NCBI GenBank assembly: GCA_030053925.1
Contig: JASGCX010000009.1
Coordinates: forward strand, 1 to 64,000
Length of the DNA: 64,000 bases
Direction: 5' to 3'
Origin: Flavobacterium sp.
Lineage (GTDB): Bacteria > Bacteroidota > Bacteroidia > Chitinophagales > Chitinophagaceae
Shown here: in pieces, positions 19,556-29,900 of the stretch
Position numbering within the stretch: the stretch's first letter is position 1
How the letters are laid out: every line of letters starts with the position of its first letter
Program-made: the position numbers and the translations under genes
The notes under the pieces: model-generated
Seen by the model: only the letters and a program-made list of their open reading frames with translations
Database searches by the model: none
What the model was told of the DNA's origin: nothing

Positions 19556-20647
19556 CTAATGTGTTACGGCATTTACAATTTCAAGCATTTTTTTACGAAC
19601 AACATGACCATTAAAAAATTCACTGCTCTTTAAAATGCTTTGTTTTTTATTTATTTTCAAGTTGCTTAAATCATTATAAATTTTTTCGGCTAACACTTTT
19701 CCCATACGAACAGGAACAGCATTGCCAATCATTTTATAACCTGCAACAACACTATTATAATAAAAAGTAAAACTATCAGGAAAAGTTTGAATTCTTGCAC
19801 ATTCTCTTACGGACAATCTACGATACAAATGCTCTTTTCCTTTCACAAACTCACGTAGATTTTGCTCAATAAATTTCATTTTTGGTGCTTGTGGATGAAT
19901 TGGTGCATGACGACCACCAGCTTGTATTGTAAAAGAGACTTCATCCCAAGAACGCACCCTATTTCTTGACATAAAAATTGAAGAAAACCCACCAATCATA
20001 TACTCATGATTTTTAACTGTACAGTTTTCACCGTTAGTGTAGTTGCCTTCTTTCGCAGGTAAAACATTATCCTTTAAATCGCCAATAGCTTTTTCAAGTG
20101 TAATCTTTTTTTCAGGTGTTGTAGCAAGTGGGAATTGAAATTTTAAACCTAAATCTTTTCTATAGCCAATGAAAAATACACGTTTTCTATCTTGTGGTAT
20201 ACCAAAGTCAGAGACATTCAATAACTGAAACGACAAATCATAACCAATATCAGTAAACATTTGCTTTATGTTGGCCAGTGCTTCTTTATGTGCAGGCAAC
20301 AACATACCAGACACATTTTCAGCTAAAAAAAACTTAGGTTTTTTATCTGCAAGTATTCTCATAAACTCATAAAAAAGTTGACCTCTTTTATCGGCTATTC
20401 CTTTTTTAGAACCAGCTTCAGACCAACTTTGGCATGGTGGACCACCAATAATTCCATCACAATCTGGAACTTCATTTGAAGGAATATCAACGATACTTCG
20501 TCTATCTAAAACTGTATTTTTATGGTTCTTCTCGTAGGTTTCCCATATTTCTTTGTCGTATTCATTAGCCCAAATGACATCAAAACCAACTTTTTCAAAA
20601 CCTAAATCAAGACCGCCAGCACCAGCAAAGAATGACACAACTTTCAT
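19556..20647 (-). CDS. C5 cytosine DNA methyltransferase, M.HaeIII-like
   Basis: FFAGAGGLDLGFEKVGFDVIWANEYDKEIWETYEKNH, IIGGPPCQSWSEAGS, FFLAENVSGML, MIGNAVPV; likely start is internal Met at 20647. Confidence 0.93.
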   Translation of the reverse strand: MKVVSFFAGAGGLDLGFEKVGFDVIWANEYDKEIWETYEKNHKNTVLDRRSIVDIPSNEVPDCDGIIGGPPCQSWSEAGSKKGIADKRGQLFYEFMRILADKKPKFFLAENVSGMLLPAHKEALANIKQMFTDIGYDLSFQLLNVSDFGIPQDRKRVFFIGYRKDLGLKFQFPLATTPEKKITLEKAIGDLKDNVLPAKEGNYTNGENCTVKNHEYMIGGFSSIFMSRNRVRSWDEVSFTIQAGGRHAPIHPQAPKMKFIEQNLREFVKGKEHLYRRLSVRECARIQTFPDSFTFYYNSVVAGYKMIGNAVPVRMGKVLAEKIYNDLSNLKINKKQSILKSSEFFNGHVVRKKMLEIVNAVTH

Positions 20648-20824
20648 TACTAATAATTTTAGCACAAAGTAAAGGCTAAGATTGACTTGGTCAAATTTTT
20701 TTACTGACAATTGTAAAAGCGTAACCACTCACCCCTAAATAATCTGCGTTATCTGCGAAATCTGCTAGTACCAAACCTCAATTTACCATAAGTTCCTTAG
20801 CTTGCTACCTCATAAGATAACACT

Positions 20825-21763
20825 ATGTACAAATTCATTGCTTTTGCGCTGATAATTATTGCTTCTAATAGCCAAGCACAGGTACGCTGGCAAAATGTAG
20901 ACAGCCTTTATGGCCCTTTGCCTCCATCGGTGCATGTGTATTGCACCCACGATAGTATTGATGGCAAGCCCAATATTGCCTATTATGTATCGGCTGAACT
21001 AAAAGACAAAACCCTTGATTTTACTGCACAAATAGGCTATGGCAAGCGCTTTACACCTAGTCAATATTTTGAAACAGAAGGCAAGCCACTGCTTGTGGTT
21101 AACTGTACCTTCTTCGAATTTGTACACAATAGCAATCTTAATTTAGTGATAAACAATGGGCAACTATTGGCTTATAATAATGCCGCTATTGCTGGTCGGG
21201 GTAAAGATACATTTACCTACCGGCACGCTTTTGCAAGTGCCATAGGCATCACTAAAAAGCGCAAAGCCGATGTAGCTTGGCTGTACACCGATAGTAGCAA
21301 GCCTACACCTTATGCCCTGCAGGTAGCACTGCCGCCTGTAAAAGATAGTAGTGCCAAATTTGTGTACCCAACCACAGGCCTTAGAAAATGGAAAATGCAA
21401 ACGGCTGTAGGTGGTGGCCCGGTACTACTGCAAAACGGTACTATTGCCATTACTAATAACGAGGAATTAAAATTTGCTAACAAAACAGGGCTTACAGATA
21501 AGCACCCACGCACTTGTATGGGCTATACTAAAGATGGCAAGCTGATAATAATGTGCTTACAAGGAAGATTTCCAAATATTGCCGAAGGGGTAAACCTAAC
21601 CCAAGAAGCAGAACTGCTTAAAAACCTTGGCTGTACCGAAGCACTAAACCTAGATGGCGGAGGTAGTAGTTGTTTATTGGTAAATGGCAAGCCTACTATA
21701 CAAGTAAGCGATAAAGAAGGGCAAAGACCTGTACCTGCTGTGTTTATGATTAAGGTAAAATAG
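20825..21763 (+). CDS. Secreted phosphodiester glycosidase (NAGPA-like) family protein
   Basis: Signal peptide; HPRTCMGYTKDGKLIIMCLQGR... LLKNLGCTEALNLDGGGSSCLLVNG. Confidence 0.85.
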   Translation: MYKFIAFALIIIASNSQAQVRWQNVDSLYGPLPPSVHVYCTHDSIDGKPNIAYYVSAELKDKTLDFTAQIGYGKRFTPSQYFETEGKPLLVVNCTFFEFVHNSNLNLVINNGQLLAYNNAAIAGRGKDTFTYRHAFASAIGITKKRKADVAWLYTDSSKPTPYALQVALPPVKDSSAKFVYPTTGLRKWKMQTAVGGGPVLLQNGTIAITNNEELKFANKTGLTDKHPRTCMGYTKDGKLIIMCLQGRFPNIAEGVNLTQEAELLKNLGCTEALNLDGGGSSCLLVNGKPTIQVSDKEGQRPVPAVFMIKVK

Positions 21764-21905
21764 CTAGCTAATATTATAAAACAACGCTACAATACTAGGG
21801 TTTTGCTACTGAGTATGCAGCTAAACTTTCAAAACATTTTAAAAGGTTTTCTGTATATTTTTCTTTACTTCTTAATGATTAGTGTAAGGCTTTAAAATAA
21901 TTTGT

Positions 21906-22283
21906 TAGCCTTTTTAAACACGATGGTAGCCTTTCTAAACACGATGGTATAGCTTTTAAAAGCTGGTGTAGCCTTTCTAAACACGATGGTAGCCCATCTA
22001 AACACGATGGTAGCCTTTCTAAACACGATGGTAGCCCTTCTAAATACGATGGTAGCCCTTCTAAACACGATGATAGCCTTTTTAAACACGATGGTAGCCT
22101 TTCTAAACACGATGGTAGCCTTTCTAAACACGATGGTATCCCTTCTAAACACGATGGTAGCCTTTCAAAACACCATGGTAGCCCATCTAAATACGATGGT
22201 AGCCTTTCTAAACACGATGGTAGCCTTTCTAAACACGATGGTAGCCTTTCAAAATACCATGGTATAGCTTCTAAAGGCTGGGG
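21906..22283. repeat. 21-bp tandem repeat, 18 units, consensus TAGCCTTTCTAAACACGATGG
   Basis: 18 consecutive 21-bp units read by eye with no indel; units 3 and 18 are a shared divergent variant (tatagcttYtaaaRgctgg.g). Confidence 0.97.
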
Positions 22284-22483
22284 TAGGCTTCCTAAAATGG
22301 TTACAATTGGTACTAAAATACAGTCAACCTATTACATATATACAGGTAAACCAAGTATGCTAGGGGGGTAAACTATTAAACGATAGTTCATGTACATCTT
22401 GTGAATAATGTGTGGATAAAATATAGCGAATACGAATACGTTGGAATAAAAGCAACCGTTATCTTAGTGCAAAAATAAGCACT

Positions 22484-23422
22484 ATGGCAACTACACCACT
22501 TATTATTACGGTAAAAATTGAAGAAGTAACACCAATTGGCAAGTTTATAATAGACGCTTTTGAGCGAGACATTGCCTCTATTACCGACAAATACACCAAG
22601 TACGATGCGCCCTTATTGGCCAAGCTAAAAACAAACTATGCAGCCATTAGGCAACTCATTAATCCGCAGTTGATAACTGGTAAAATAGCCAAACAAACTA
22701 GCGACATTTATACGACCCTTATGCCCTTGCTAGGCTTGCTAGATATTGTAGAAGGCTATATACATATTGCACAAGACCTTAGCGTAGCACCAAGCTATTT
22801 TGGTATTTCGGCGGTACGAAAAGCTAAAAGCAATGGCGATTTAGAAGCCATTGCCGATAAATTAAAAACCCTGTTGCAAGTAATAAACGAAAACAAAGCA
22901 GCCCTTACTGCCGAAGGTCTTAAAGCGGCTGATATTACCGCCCTGCAAAACATACAAGATACCATTGTAAACACCAAAGCCGCTAGGGCATTGCTAGAAA
23001 GAGAGAAGCAAAGCCTGATAGACAATAACCACATTGCTATTAACGATTTTTGGACTAGTCTGCTAGACATTTGCGACAAAGCCAAGCGTGTATTTAAAAC
23101 CACCGATCCTATAAAACTGCCCGACTATACCATCACGAGCTTAAAGCAAAAAGTGAGCAGAACGCTACGGCTAAATGGCATAAAAGGCAAGGTACAAAGC
23201 AATGGCAAGCTAATAGCTAGTGCTGTGGTAGAACTGCTACCGTTAGAAGCCGGTCGCCGACGTGCACACCGCACCAAAACCGATGGTTTGTACGAGATAG
23301 GTAGTGTAACTGCAGGGCCCTACCTTGTAAATGTTTCCGCCAAAAACTACCAAACCCTTACCCAAAACATTACCATAGAAAATGGGGTACTGCTAGAACA
23401 AGATTTTGAATTGATAGGCTAG
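22484..23422 (+). CDS. Hypothetical protein with C-terminal carboxypeptidase-regulatory-like domain
   Basis: C-terminus GIKGKVQSNGKLIASAVVELLPLEAGRRRAHRTKTDGLYEIGSVTAGPYLVNVSAKNYQTLTQNITIENG. Confidence 0.75.
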   Translation: MATTPLIITVKIEEVTPIGKFIIDAFERDIASITDKYTKYDAPLLAKLKTNYAAIRQLINPQLITGKIAKQTSDIYTTLMPLLGLLDIVEGYIHIAQDLSVAPSYFGISAVRKAKSNGDLEAIADKLKTLLQVINENKAALTAEGLKAADITALQNIQDTIVNTKAARALLEREKQSLIDNNHIAINDFWTSLLDICDKAKRVFKTTDPIKLPDYTITSLKQKVSRTLRLNGIKGKVQSNGKLIASAVVELLPLEAGRRRAHRTKTDGLYEIGSVTAGPYLVNVSAKNYQTLTQNITIENGVLLEQDFELIG

Positions 23423-23657
23423 GAGAAAGGGCTAACAAGTAAAAGCCGTTTAGCCGCTGTTGGGGATGCTTTTAACAATAGTTTTTTGTAATAGTTGTTG
23501 GTTGAAGACACAACAACGGCTACATAGCCTCTGCCGTGCTTGGCGACCTCACGAAACACAGAAAGTTTGCGTATAAATGGTATGTGAAGGGAGGTGTTGG
23601 GCGTAAGTTTAAACAGCATCCTACTTAAATTCAAGTTCGCATGACTTTACCGACACA

Positions 23658-23777
23658 ACCCAACGCACCAAGTCAAGCACATTTGCAAGGCACACAAAGC
23701 CGAAACACAAAAGCCAACCTTGCAAAAAAGCCTGCCTTGTGCCAACTCACAGCCCACCGCACCCCGGCTGACGAATA
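23658..23777 (+). repeat. Left copy of a divergent ~115-bp boundary element flanking the GTPase/PNP operon
   Basis: Head ACCCAACGCACCAAGTCA, tail CGGCTGACGAA; 106 bp between head and tail starts; matches the element at 30393. Confidence 0.55.
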
Positions 23778-23862
23778 TCAATTATTTTTATTGCAACTGC
23801 ATAAAACACACTTTATTCCTAACTTTGAACTTTAGACTTTCATATTTAAAAACAACAACAAT

Positions 23863-25131
23863 ATGGACGATAAATTTTTACAATCACTTTTAAAAACAGG
23901 GCTGTTTGATATTGGTGACAGCGATGAAAGGTTGAAATGGCTTCAACAATCCATTACAGACTTACAAAAGAAATTGGAAGAGGATTATTCTCTTTTGCCC
24001 AAACATACTTTGGTTGCACTTGACCCAAATATATCTGACACTGAGCCGATACTAATTGAAACAGAACTAATTGTTACTGCCTACTGGAAAGCTCTTAGGG
24101 GAAAATACCCAGAAATGCCGCGGAATATTCTCAGAGGTGTAATTCTGAATTCATTAAATAATGTTGGAGTTGCAGCCCCTATCGCTGCAAGAATCATTTA
24201 CTTGACTGCACTAAATTTTTTCCCTTATGCTAAACTTAATAATGAAAAAGGTTTAGTTGAAACAATGCTAAATGAATTGGGAGAAATAGCAGAAATAAAT
24301 GCAATGGAAGAATGGTCATTGATAGAAGAAGAACCATCTCTCAAACTTGGAACCTTGAAAATAACTGACTTTAAATTCAATAAAGTAGAGCTTGATAAAT
24401 CTGAACTTAAGGCTGGAATGTTAGTGGCTATTCAAAATGGCGGAACTCAGGGGTATGGCTCAAACCATGGTGGAAATAGTACATGGGGAGAACACTTCGC
24501 AGTAAGTTCAAGCGAAGCAATAACTACCTCATTTATGAAGACATTCGATCAGTTTAACAAATCACTTACCCCAACGGCTTTTGAAACACCTATAAATAAA
24601 TTTTTTGCAGAATTCAAAAAGGCTTTAGATGCAAATCTGAAAACATCATTTGCTTCTTTGACAGCCGTTGAACGAAGGAGTAAATTGTTATGGTGGAAGG
24701 AAACTTTATATTCCCCATCTTTAAAAAGAAGTTACAGAGGATTAGATAAAAATGTATTACCAATAATAATGGGTGCAGACTTAAATAATCAAGTTCCCGA
24801 AATAACACCTATCAGTGCTGATTATCTTTTAAGAGATACATTGCTTTTATTGAACGAGAAGAAAGATGATTTGATAAAATTCACTGACTACCTGACTGCA
24901 ATTTCCGAGAACACATTGAAGTCAATTCTGAAAAATTATCTCACAACTTTGAATGAGATTGAAGGTAGAATTTCTATAACAGATTTTATCGCATTATTAC
25001 TGAACGACAGAGTGAAAATAACCGAATTATTTTCCAAAACAGGGATTAAAGAAGACGAGCAAATTTCATTAAGTGATTTATCGGTTGCGATTTTACATGA
25101 CCTTTTAACTAAAAGACTAATTTCTGAATAG
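23863..25131 (+). CDS. All-helical protein of GTPase-associated conflict system (GASH-like)
   Basis: 422 aa, largely helical in appearance, first gene of a tight operon with two GTPases and a GAP1-like protein; call rests mainly on context. Confidence 0.6.
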   Translation: MDDKFLQSLLKTGLFDIGDSDERLKWLQQSITDLQKKLEEDYSLLPKHTLVALDPNISDTEPILIETELIVTAYWKALRGKYPEMPRNILRGVILNSLNNVGVAAPIAARIIYLTALNFFPYAKLNNEKGLVETMLNELGEIAEINAMEEWSLIEEEPSLKLGTLKITDFKFNKVELDKSELKAGMLVAIQNGGTQGYGSNHGGNSTWGEHFAVSSSEAITTSFMKTFDQFNKSLTPTAFETPINKFFAEFKKALDANLKTSFASLTAVERRSKLLWWKETLYSPSLKRSYRGLDKNVLPIIMGADLNNQVPEITPISADYLLRDTLLLLNEKKDDLIKFTDYLTAISENTLKSILKNYLTTLNEIEGRISITDFIALLLNDRVKITELFSKTGIKEDEQISLSDLSVAILHDLLTKRLISE

Positions 25132-25132
25132 T

Positions 25133-26098
25133 ATGGCAGGCAAGTGTTCACATCCATCATGTTTTCCAAACGACACAGGTTGTAATGTTGAAGGCTGTTC
25201 TAACTTATCGGAATGTAAATATTACGAGAAGGGAGATACATCGGAAGAAAATCAACCAGCGGAGGAGGAATTTTATAGAATCCCGTGGACTGGAAATACT
25301 CTTGGTTTATCCGACCTCAATTTTCTGACCGCATCTACAAAACCAATTCTTGTTGGCATTGCAGGTGTTGCAAGTGCAGGAAAAACAACATTCCTAGCTT
25401 CACTCTATTGCTTGTTAAGGCATGGAAAAAAAATCGGTGGCTATAGTTTTTCAGGTTCCTTAACTCTTAATGGCTGGGAAAATATTGCATGGTATTTAAG
25501 TTGGAAAAACAATGGCAACATTCAATTCCCACCTCATACAACCAACAACTCAGGCAGAGTTCCCGGATTATTGCATTTGGCTTTGAAAAATAAAAATGGA
25601 GAAAAAAAAGATTTGATTTTTACTGATGCACCCGGAGAGTGGTTTGACCATTGGAGAAATAATGTAAATAGTGAAAACGCAAAAGGTGCAAAGTGGATAC
25701 ACGATAATTGTGATGCCTTTTTACTTTTTGCCGATTGCGATATGCTTGCAGGAAGTAAGAGAGGACAAGCAAAGTTGCAAATCAATTCAGTTGCTGATAG
25801 ATTGTTTGAAAGAATTGGTGACAGACCTTTTGGTTTAGTGTGGTCAAAATCAGATGTGGCTATATCTGACATAACCAAGGAACAAATTCTTTCACACATA
25901 AAAGAAAATCTGCTAACGCATTTCATTGAGTTTGCAACAAGTGTAAACGAAGGTGAAGGAGGTGTTTTTCATCAGAACATTTGCGAATCTATGAATTGGA
26001 TAATTGAAAAGTTAGACAGCAATATGAATATCATTCCAAAAATTTCATCCTTCAAACAAGAGGATATGTTTCTTTCAAAAAGATCAGTCAATGGATAA
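25133..26098 (+). CDS. TRAFAC-type P-loop GTPase with N-terminal Cys cluster (double-GTPase system, first GTPase)
   Basis: GVASAGKTTF (G1), FTDAPGEWF (G3), LVWSKSDVA (G4); Cys-rich N-terminus KCSHPSCFPNDTGCNVEGCSNLSECKYY. Confidence 0.8.
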   Translation: MAGKCSHPSCFPNDTGCNVEGCSNLSECKYYEKGDTSEENQPAEEEFYRIPWTGNTLGLSDLNFLTASTKPILVGIAGVASAGKTTFLASLYCLLRHGKKIGGYSFSGSLTLNGWENIAWYLSWKNNGNIQFPPHTTNNSGRVPGLLHLALKNKNGEKKDLIFTDAPGEWFDHWRNNVNSENAKGAKWIHDNCDAFLLFADCDMLAGSKRGQAKLQINSVADRLFERIGDRPFGLVWSKSDVAISDITKEQILSHIKENLLTHFIEFATSVNEGEGGVFHQNICESMNWIIEKLDSNMNIIPKISSFKQEDMFLSKRSVNG

Positions 26099-26948
26099 TA
26101 TAAGCGATAATAATGTTTTAATAATTGGCGGGCCTCATGCAGGTAAAACCCATTTTGGAGGACAACTGTATGGACGGCTTAACAGCCGTCAATTCAATTA
26201 TAAAATTGCACCTCAAAACAGACCTGCTGACCTTACTATATTCCAAGACGTTTTAGATAAATTATCGGAAGGTAAAAGAGCAGGTCATACGGAAGCATCA
26301 GCCAACAGAAACATTGAATTGAAAATTGATGATTCTAAAGGCAACAACATTGTTTTTGCTTTTCCCGATTACGCAGGAGAGCAAGTTAGAATGATTGTAG
26401 ATAGCAGAAGAGTAAATACTATTTGGAAAGAATACATTGACCAAAGCACTTCGTGGATGTTATTTGTCCGCTTAGATGAAGTACCAACAATTGAAGACAT
26501 AATTAACAAAGGAATTCCCAATGCAGAAGAAATAAAAAAAAGAAATGCTCAACCACCGCCAGTTAGAATTTCGGATGCTGCACATTTTATAGAATTACTT
26601 CAAACATTTTTATACATCAAAGGTGTTCCTTCATTTAATAAAGTAACCAAACCCAATTTGACAATTGTTCTTTCATGTTGGGATGTTTTGAATTTAGAGG
26701 GTAATGTTATTCCATCTGACTTGCTAAAGGAGAGATTACCATTGCTATTCGATTTTGTAAGTAATTCATGGCAAGAAAATTCACTTTCTGTTTTAGGGCT
26801 TTCATCTACAGAAAAAACATTAACAGATGAACCTGATGAAGATTATATTGAAAGGACACCAATAAATTTTGGGTATATCATTAACGCCAAAGGACAAAGA
26901 GAAAATGACTTAACATTATCAATTGCAAATTTCATTGGAAGAAAATAA
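26091..26948 (+). CDS. P-loop GTPase (double-GTPase system, second GTPase)
   Basis: LIIGGPHAGKTHFGGQLY (G1), FAFPDYAGEQVRMIV (G3), VLSCWDVL in the G4 position; 8-bp overlap with upstream gene. Confidence 0.8.
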   Translation: MDNISDNNVLIIGGPHAGKTHFGGQLYGRLNSRQFNYKIAPQNRPADLTIFQDVLDKLSEGKRAGHTEASANRNIELKIDDSKGNNIVFAFPDYAGEQVRMIVDSRRVNTIWKEYIDQSTSWMLFVRLDEVPTIEDIINKGIPNAEEIKKRNAQPPPVRISDAAHFIELLQTFLYIKGVPSFNKVTKPNLTIVLSCWDVLNLEGNVIPSDLLKERLPLLFDFVSNSWQENSLSVLGLSSTEKTLTDEPDEDYIERTPINFGYIINAKGQRENDLTLSIANFIGRK

Positions 26949-29900
26949 AATCATTATTCAACAAGCATACTACGGAGAAGTAAACAGGGCTCATTCATGT
27001 ATAATACAAACAACAAATGATTCCGAACTCACCTCTTTATTAATTGCTTTTTCAGACAGACCAGCGGCATTGCCGCCTGGAGTTGAACTAACACCTTACC
27101 TTTCAGGAGTAGCTTTTTCAAAGCAATATATTTTCACAAAAACTTTTCCCGACCCATTTGCAACAAGGGCAGGTATGGTTTTTACACATGCTTTAATACT
27201 CAATTTTTATGACATTTCTTCTGTCAATAATCTTGATGATATTCTATACTACTTTGTCAATGAAGTTCCAAAAGAAAGAACTGAATTGAAGCCGATAACC
27301 ATAAGCATTTCAAAAGAGAATTCAATTTCAGCGAATAGAGTTCAACCAAAATTTATTCAAGAAACTATTGCTGCTTTTATTAGCGGAACTTATCCAGTTT
27401 TATTTTCAGGAAGTATTGACTCATTTAAGATTGCACTTCAGAAAATTTGGAATTCACCAAATACCGAGTTTAGAAAAAAAATAAAATTCAGAACAAGTTT
27501 TACTCCATCGGATTTGGACGGAACAAAAGACTTGACAATAGTTTCCATACAAAAAGAATTTTTACCAAAATGGACAGGACAAAAAATCATTCAATCTGAA
27601 AACAATAAGCAAGTAGAAATCACTTCACATTCAGAGGCACTTTTTTTAGGGCATAAAAAAGACAACCCCTTTTATTCATTTTTAATTGAGTTAAATGTAA
27701 TTCAATCAGACTTTCAAGTTTTTGGTCAATGTGATAAGGTTTACAATGACTATATCAGTTTGGATAAAGTTGATGATGCCAATATTTTGAGACAAGACAT
27801 AAGATTGCTTACAAAAATATCTCCATCCCCAAACGATGGGAGAAAAGTTAAAGAACGCTTCATTAAAAGGTTGGAAGAACTTATTCAAAATGGAAAGGAT
27901 TCAAACATAAAAGCGTTAAGAAATATTGAGTGGTCAGCATTTGACAATGGAGAAGCAAAAGGAAAAGGAATTGTTTATGATTTTATTGCAAACGAACTTT
28001 TTAAAGCAACGAAGATTCCTTTATTATCAGAACTTCTAAATATTGCTTGCAGTGAGCAGCCAAAAATTTGGTGGCATAACTCAATTCAAGAATATTTTAA
28101 AATTCCACTTGCGAATTACACAAAACCCTTACTTGAGAACCTTTGGAAATTGATAGACGATTCCGAACAGTCTTGTAAAAATGTTTTTTCTCTTGTAAAT
28201 GTTTCAACTGAGAGTGAACACTCTTTGAGAAATAGTATTCCAGTAAAAATAAAGGACGAAACCTCAAAGGCACTTGAAGCCATTTCCAAAAAAAGAAAAT
28301 GGTTCTTATTTCATGCTGACCTTCTACTGAAACATTTGCTGACTGATAAAGCCATTGTAAAACAATTGGTGATTGAAGAATCTTTAAGCCTTAAAGATTC
28401 TGTTGGAGTAAAATATCTTTTCGAGAAATTAAATGATAAAGAACTAATTGCCCTAACATTATCAACCATTGACACCAAGCTAATCCAACTTACAGTAGAA
28501 AGAATTTCAAAAGATAAATCACTTCTAAAGGAAATAGATGTTAGTATTCCTTGCTGGCTAACTATCTGGTCAATGACATTGAACAAAACGAGGAACATTT
28601 CAGCAGGTATTGAAGGTAAAGAACAGGCAATAATAAATTCCGTTTTTGACTTATTGGTAAAAGAAACCCCAATTCAAGAAGTCATAATTGAGTTGATTGC
28701 AAGTTCAACTTTTGCTGACATTACGAATTACAAACAAAGAGATAAACTTTGGAAAGTTATTCCGACAAAGTTTACAGAAATATTTCTTTCTGTAACTTCA
28801 AAAAAGGTTGTGCAACAACTGTTGTCAGGAAAAGTTGATGTAAGCACAATTGAAAATCAGCTTTCAACAAAGATTACTTCTGATTCCTTCATGTCCAACT
28901 TTCTTGATGAACACAAAAACGATATTGGTAGCGTAATTAAAGTTTATGAATCATTTCCAAATCTGAAAGACGATTTTCTTTCTGAGTATATTTCATATTA
29001 CAGAAACTCAATTATAGAAATCGATGCAAAAAACCTTGGAACTTTAGTTAGCAAAAATAAATTCAACAAGTCGGCTAAAAGCATTTATGAGAAATCAAAA
29101 TACAATCACACTTTCAGGGCTGCATTTGAAATTTGTAAAGACTTGGTTACTATTGGTTTTTGGGACTCGTTTTTTCCCTCATCCGATAAACAAAAGAAGT
29201 ATAAACACGAAACAAGTAATATGCCTCAAAGCAAACAAAATGATTTACCTACTGTAGTGATTCTTACCGCAATTCAGGAAGAGTATTTAGCAGTTAAAGA
29301 ACACCTTACAAATGTTGTTGATGGTGATAGGAATAATACCGATTATGAAATCGGCATTTTTGAATATAATGGGAAAGGAATTGCAAATGTTATTATTCGT
29401 GAGTGCGGAGCAAAAAATACAACAGCTTCACAAGAAACAGAAAGAGCAATAAATTACTTTAATCCAAACATGATGATGTTTGTAGGAATTGCAGGTTCAA
29501 GAAAGCCAAATGATTTTAAGATTGGCGATGTCATTTTTCCAGATAAAATCTATTACTACGAAGGTGGCAAAGCAGCATTAAATTCTTTTAAAGCAAGACC
29601 TGATGCCGTTTCTCCAACATTTGAATTATTAGAGAAAGCAAAGAAAGAGAGAAAGAAAAAAGATTGGAGGGCAATGATAAAAGGCAATTATTCAGATTCA
29701 GTAAAAGCGAACATCGGAATCATTGCATCAGGCGAACAATTAATTGACCATCACGATTCTGAAATTGGAAAACTACTTAACGTGCACTATAATGATTCAT
29801 CTGCTGTTGAAATGGAAGGTTATGGATTTGTCAAAGCAGCAAGCAGGCAGGGAAGTGAAACAAAAAATATTATCGTTGGAGTTGTTAGAGGTATATCAGA

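Noticed and set aside
18581-20647. GGCC depletion in the window as a footprint of the HaeIII-like system
   Set aside because: GGCC occurs at several places, including near 1445 and inside the methyltransferase gene near 20272; no count or expectation could be computed.
21892-22267. ORFs 21892..22152 (-) and 21986..22267 (+) as heptad-repeat proteins
   Set aside because: They are a by-product of a 21-bp tandem repeat (multiple of 3) lacking stops; starts lie inside the array and both strands are equally open.
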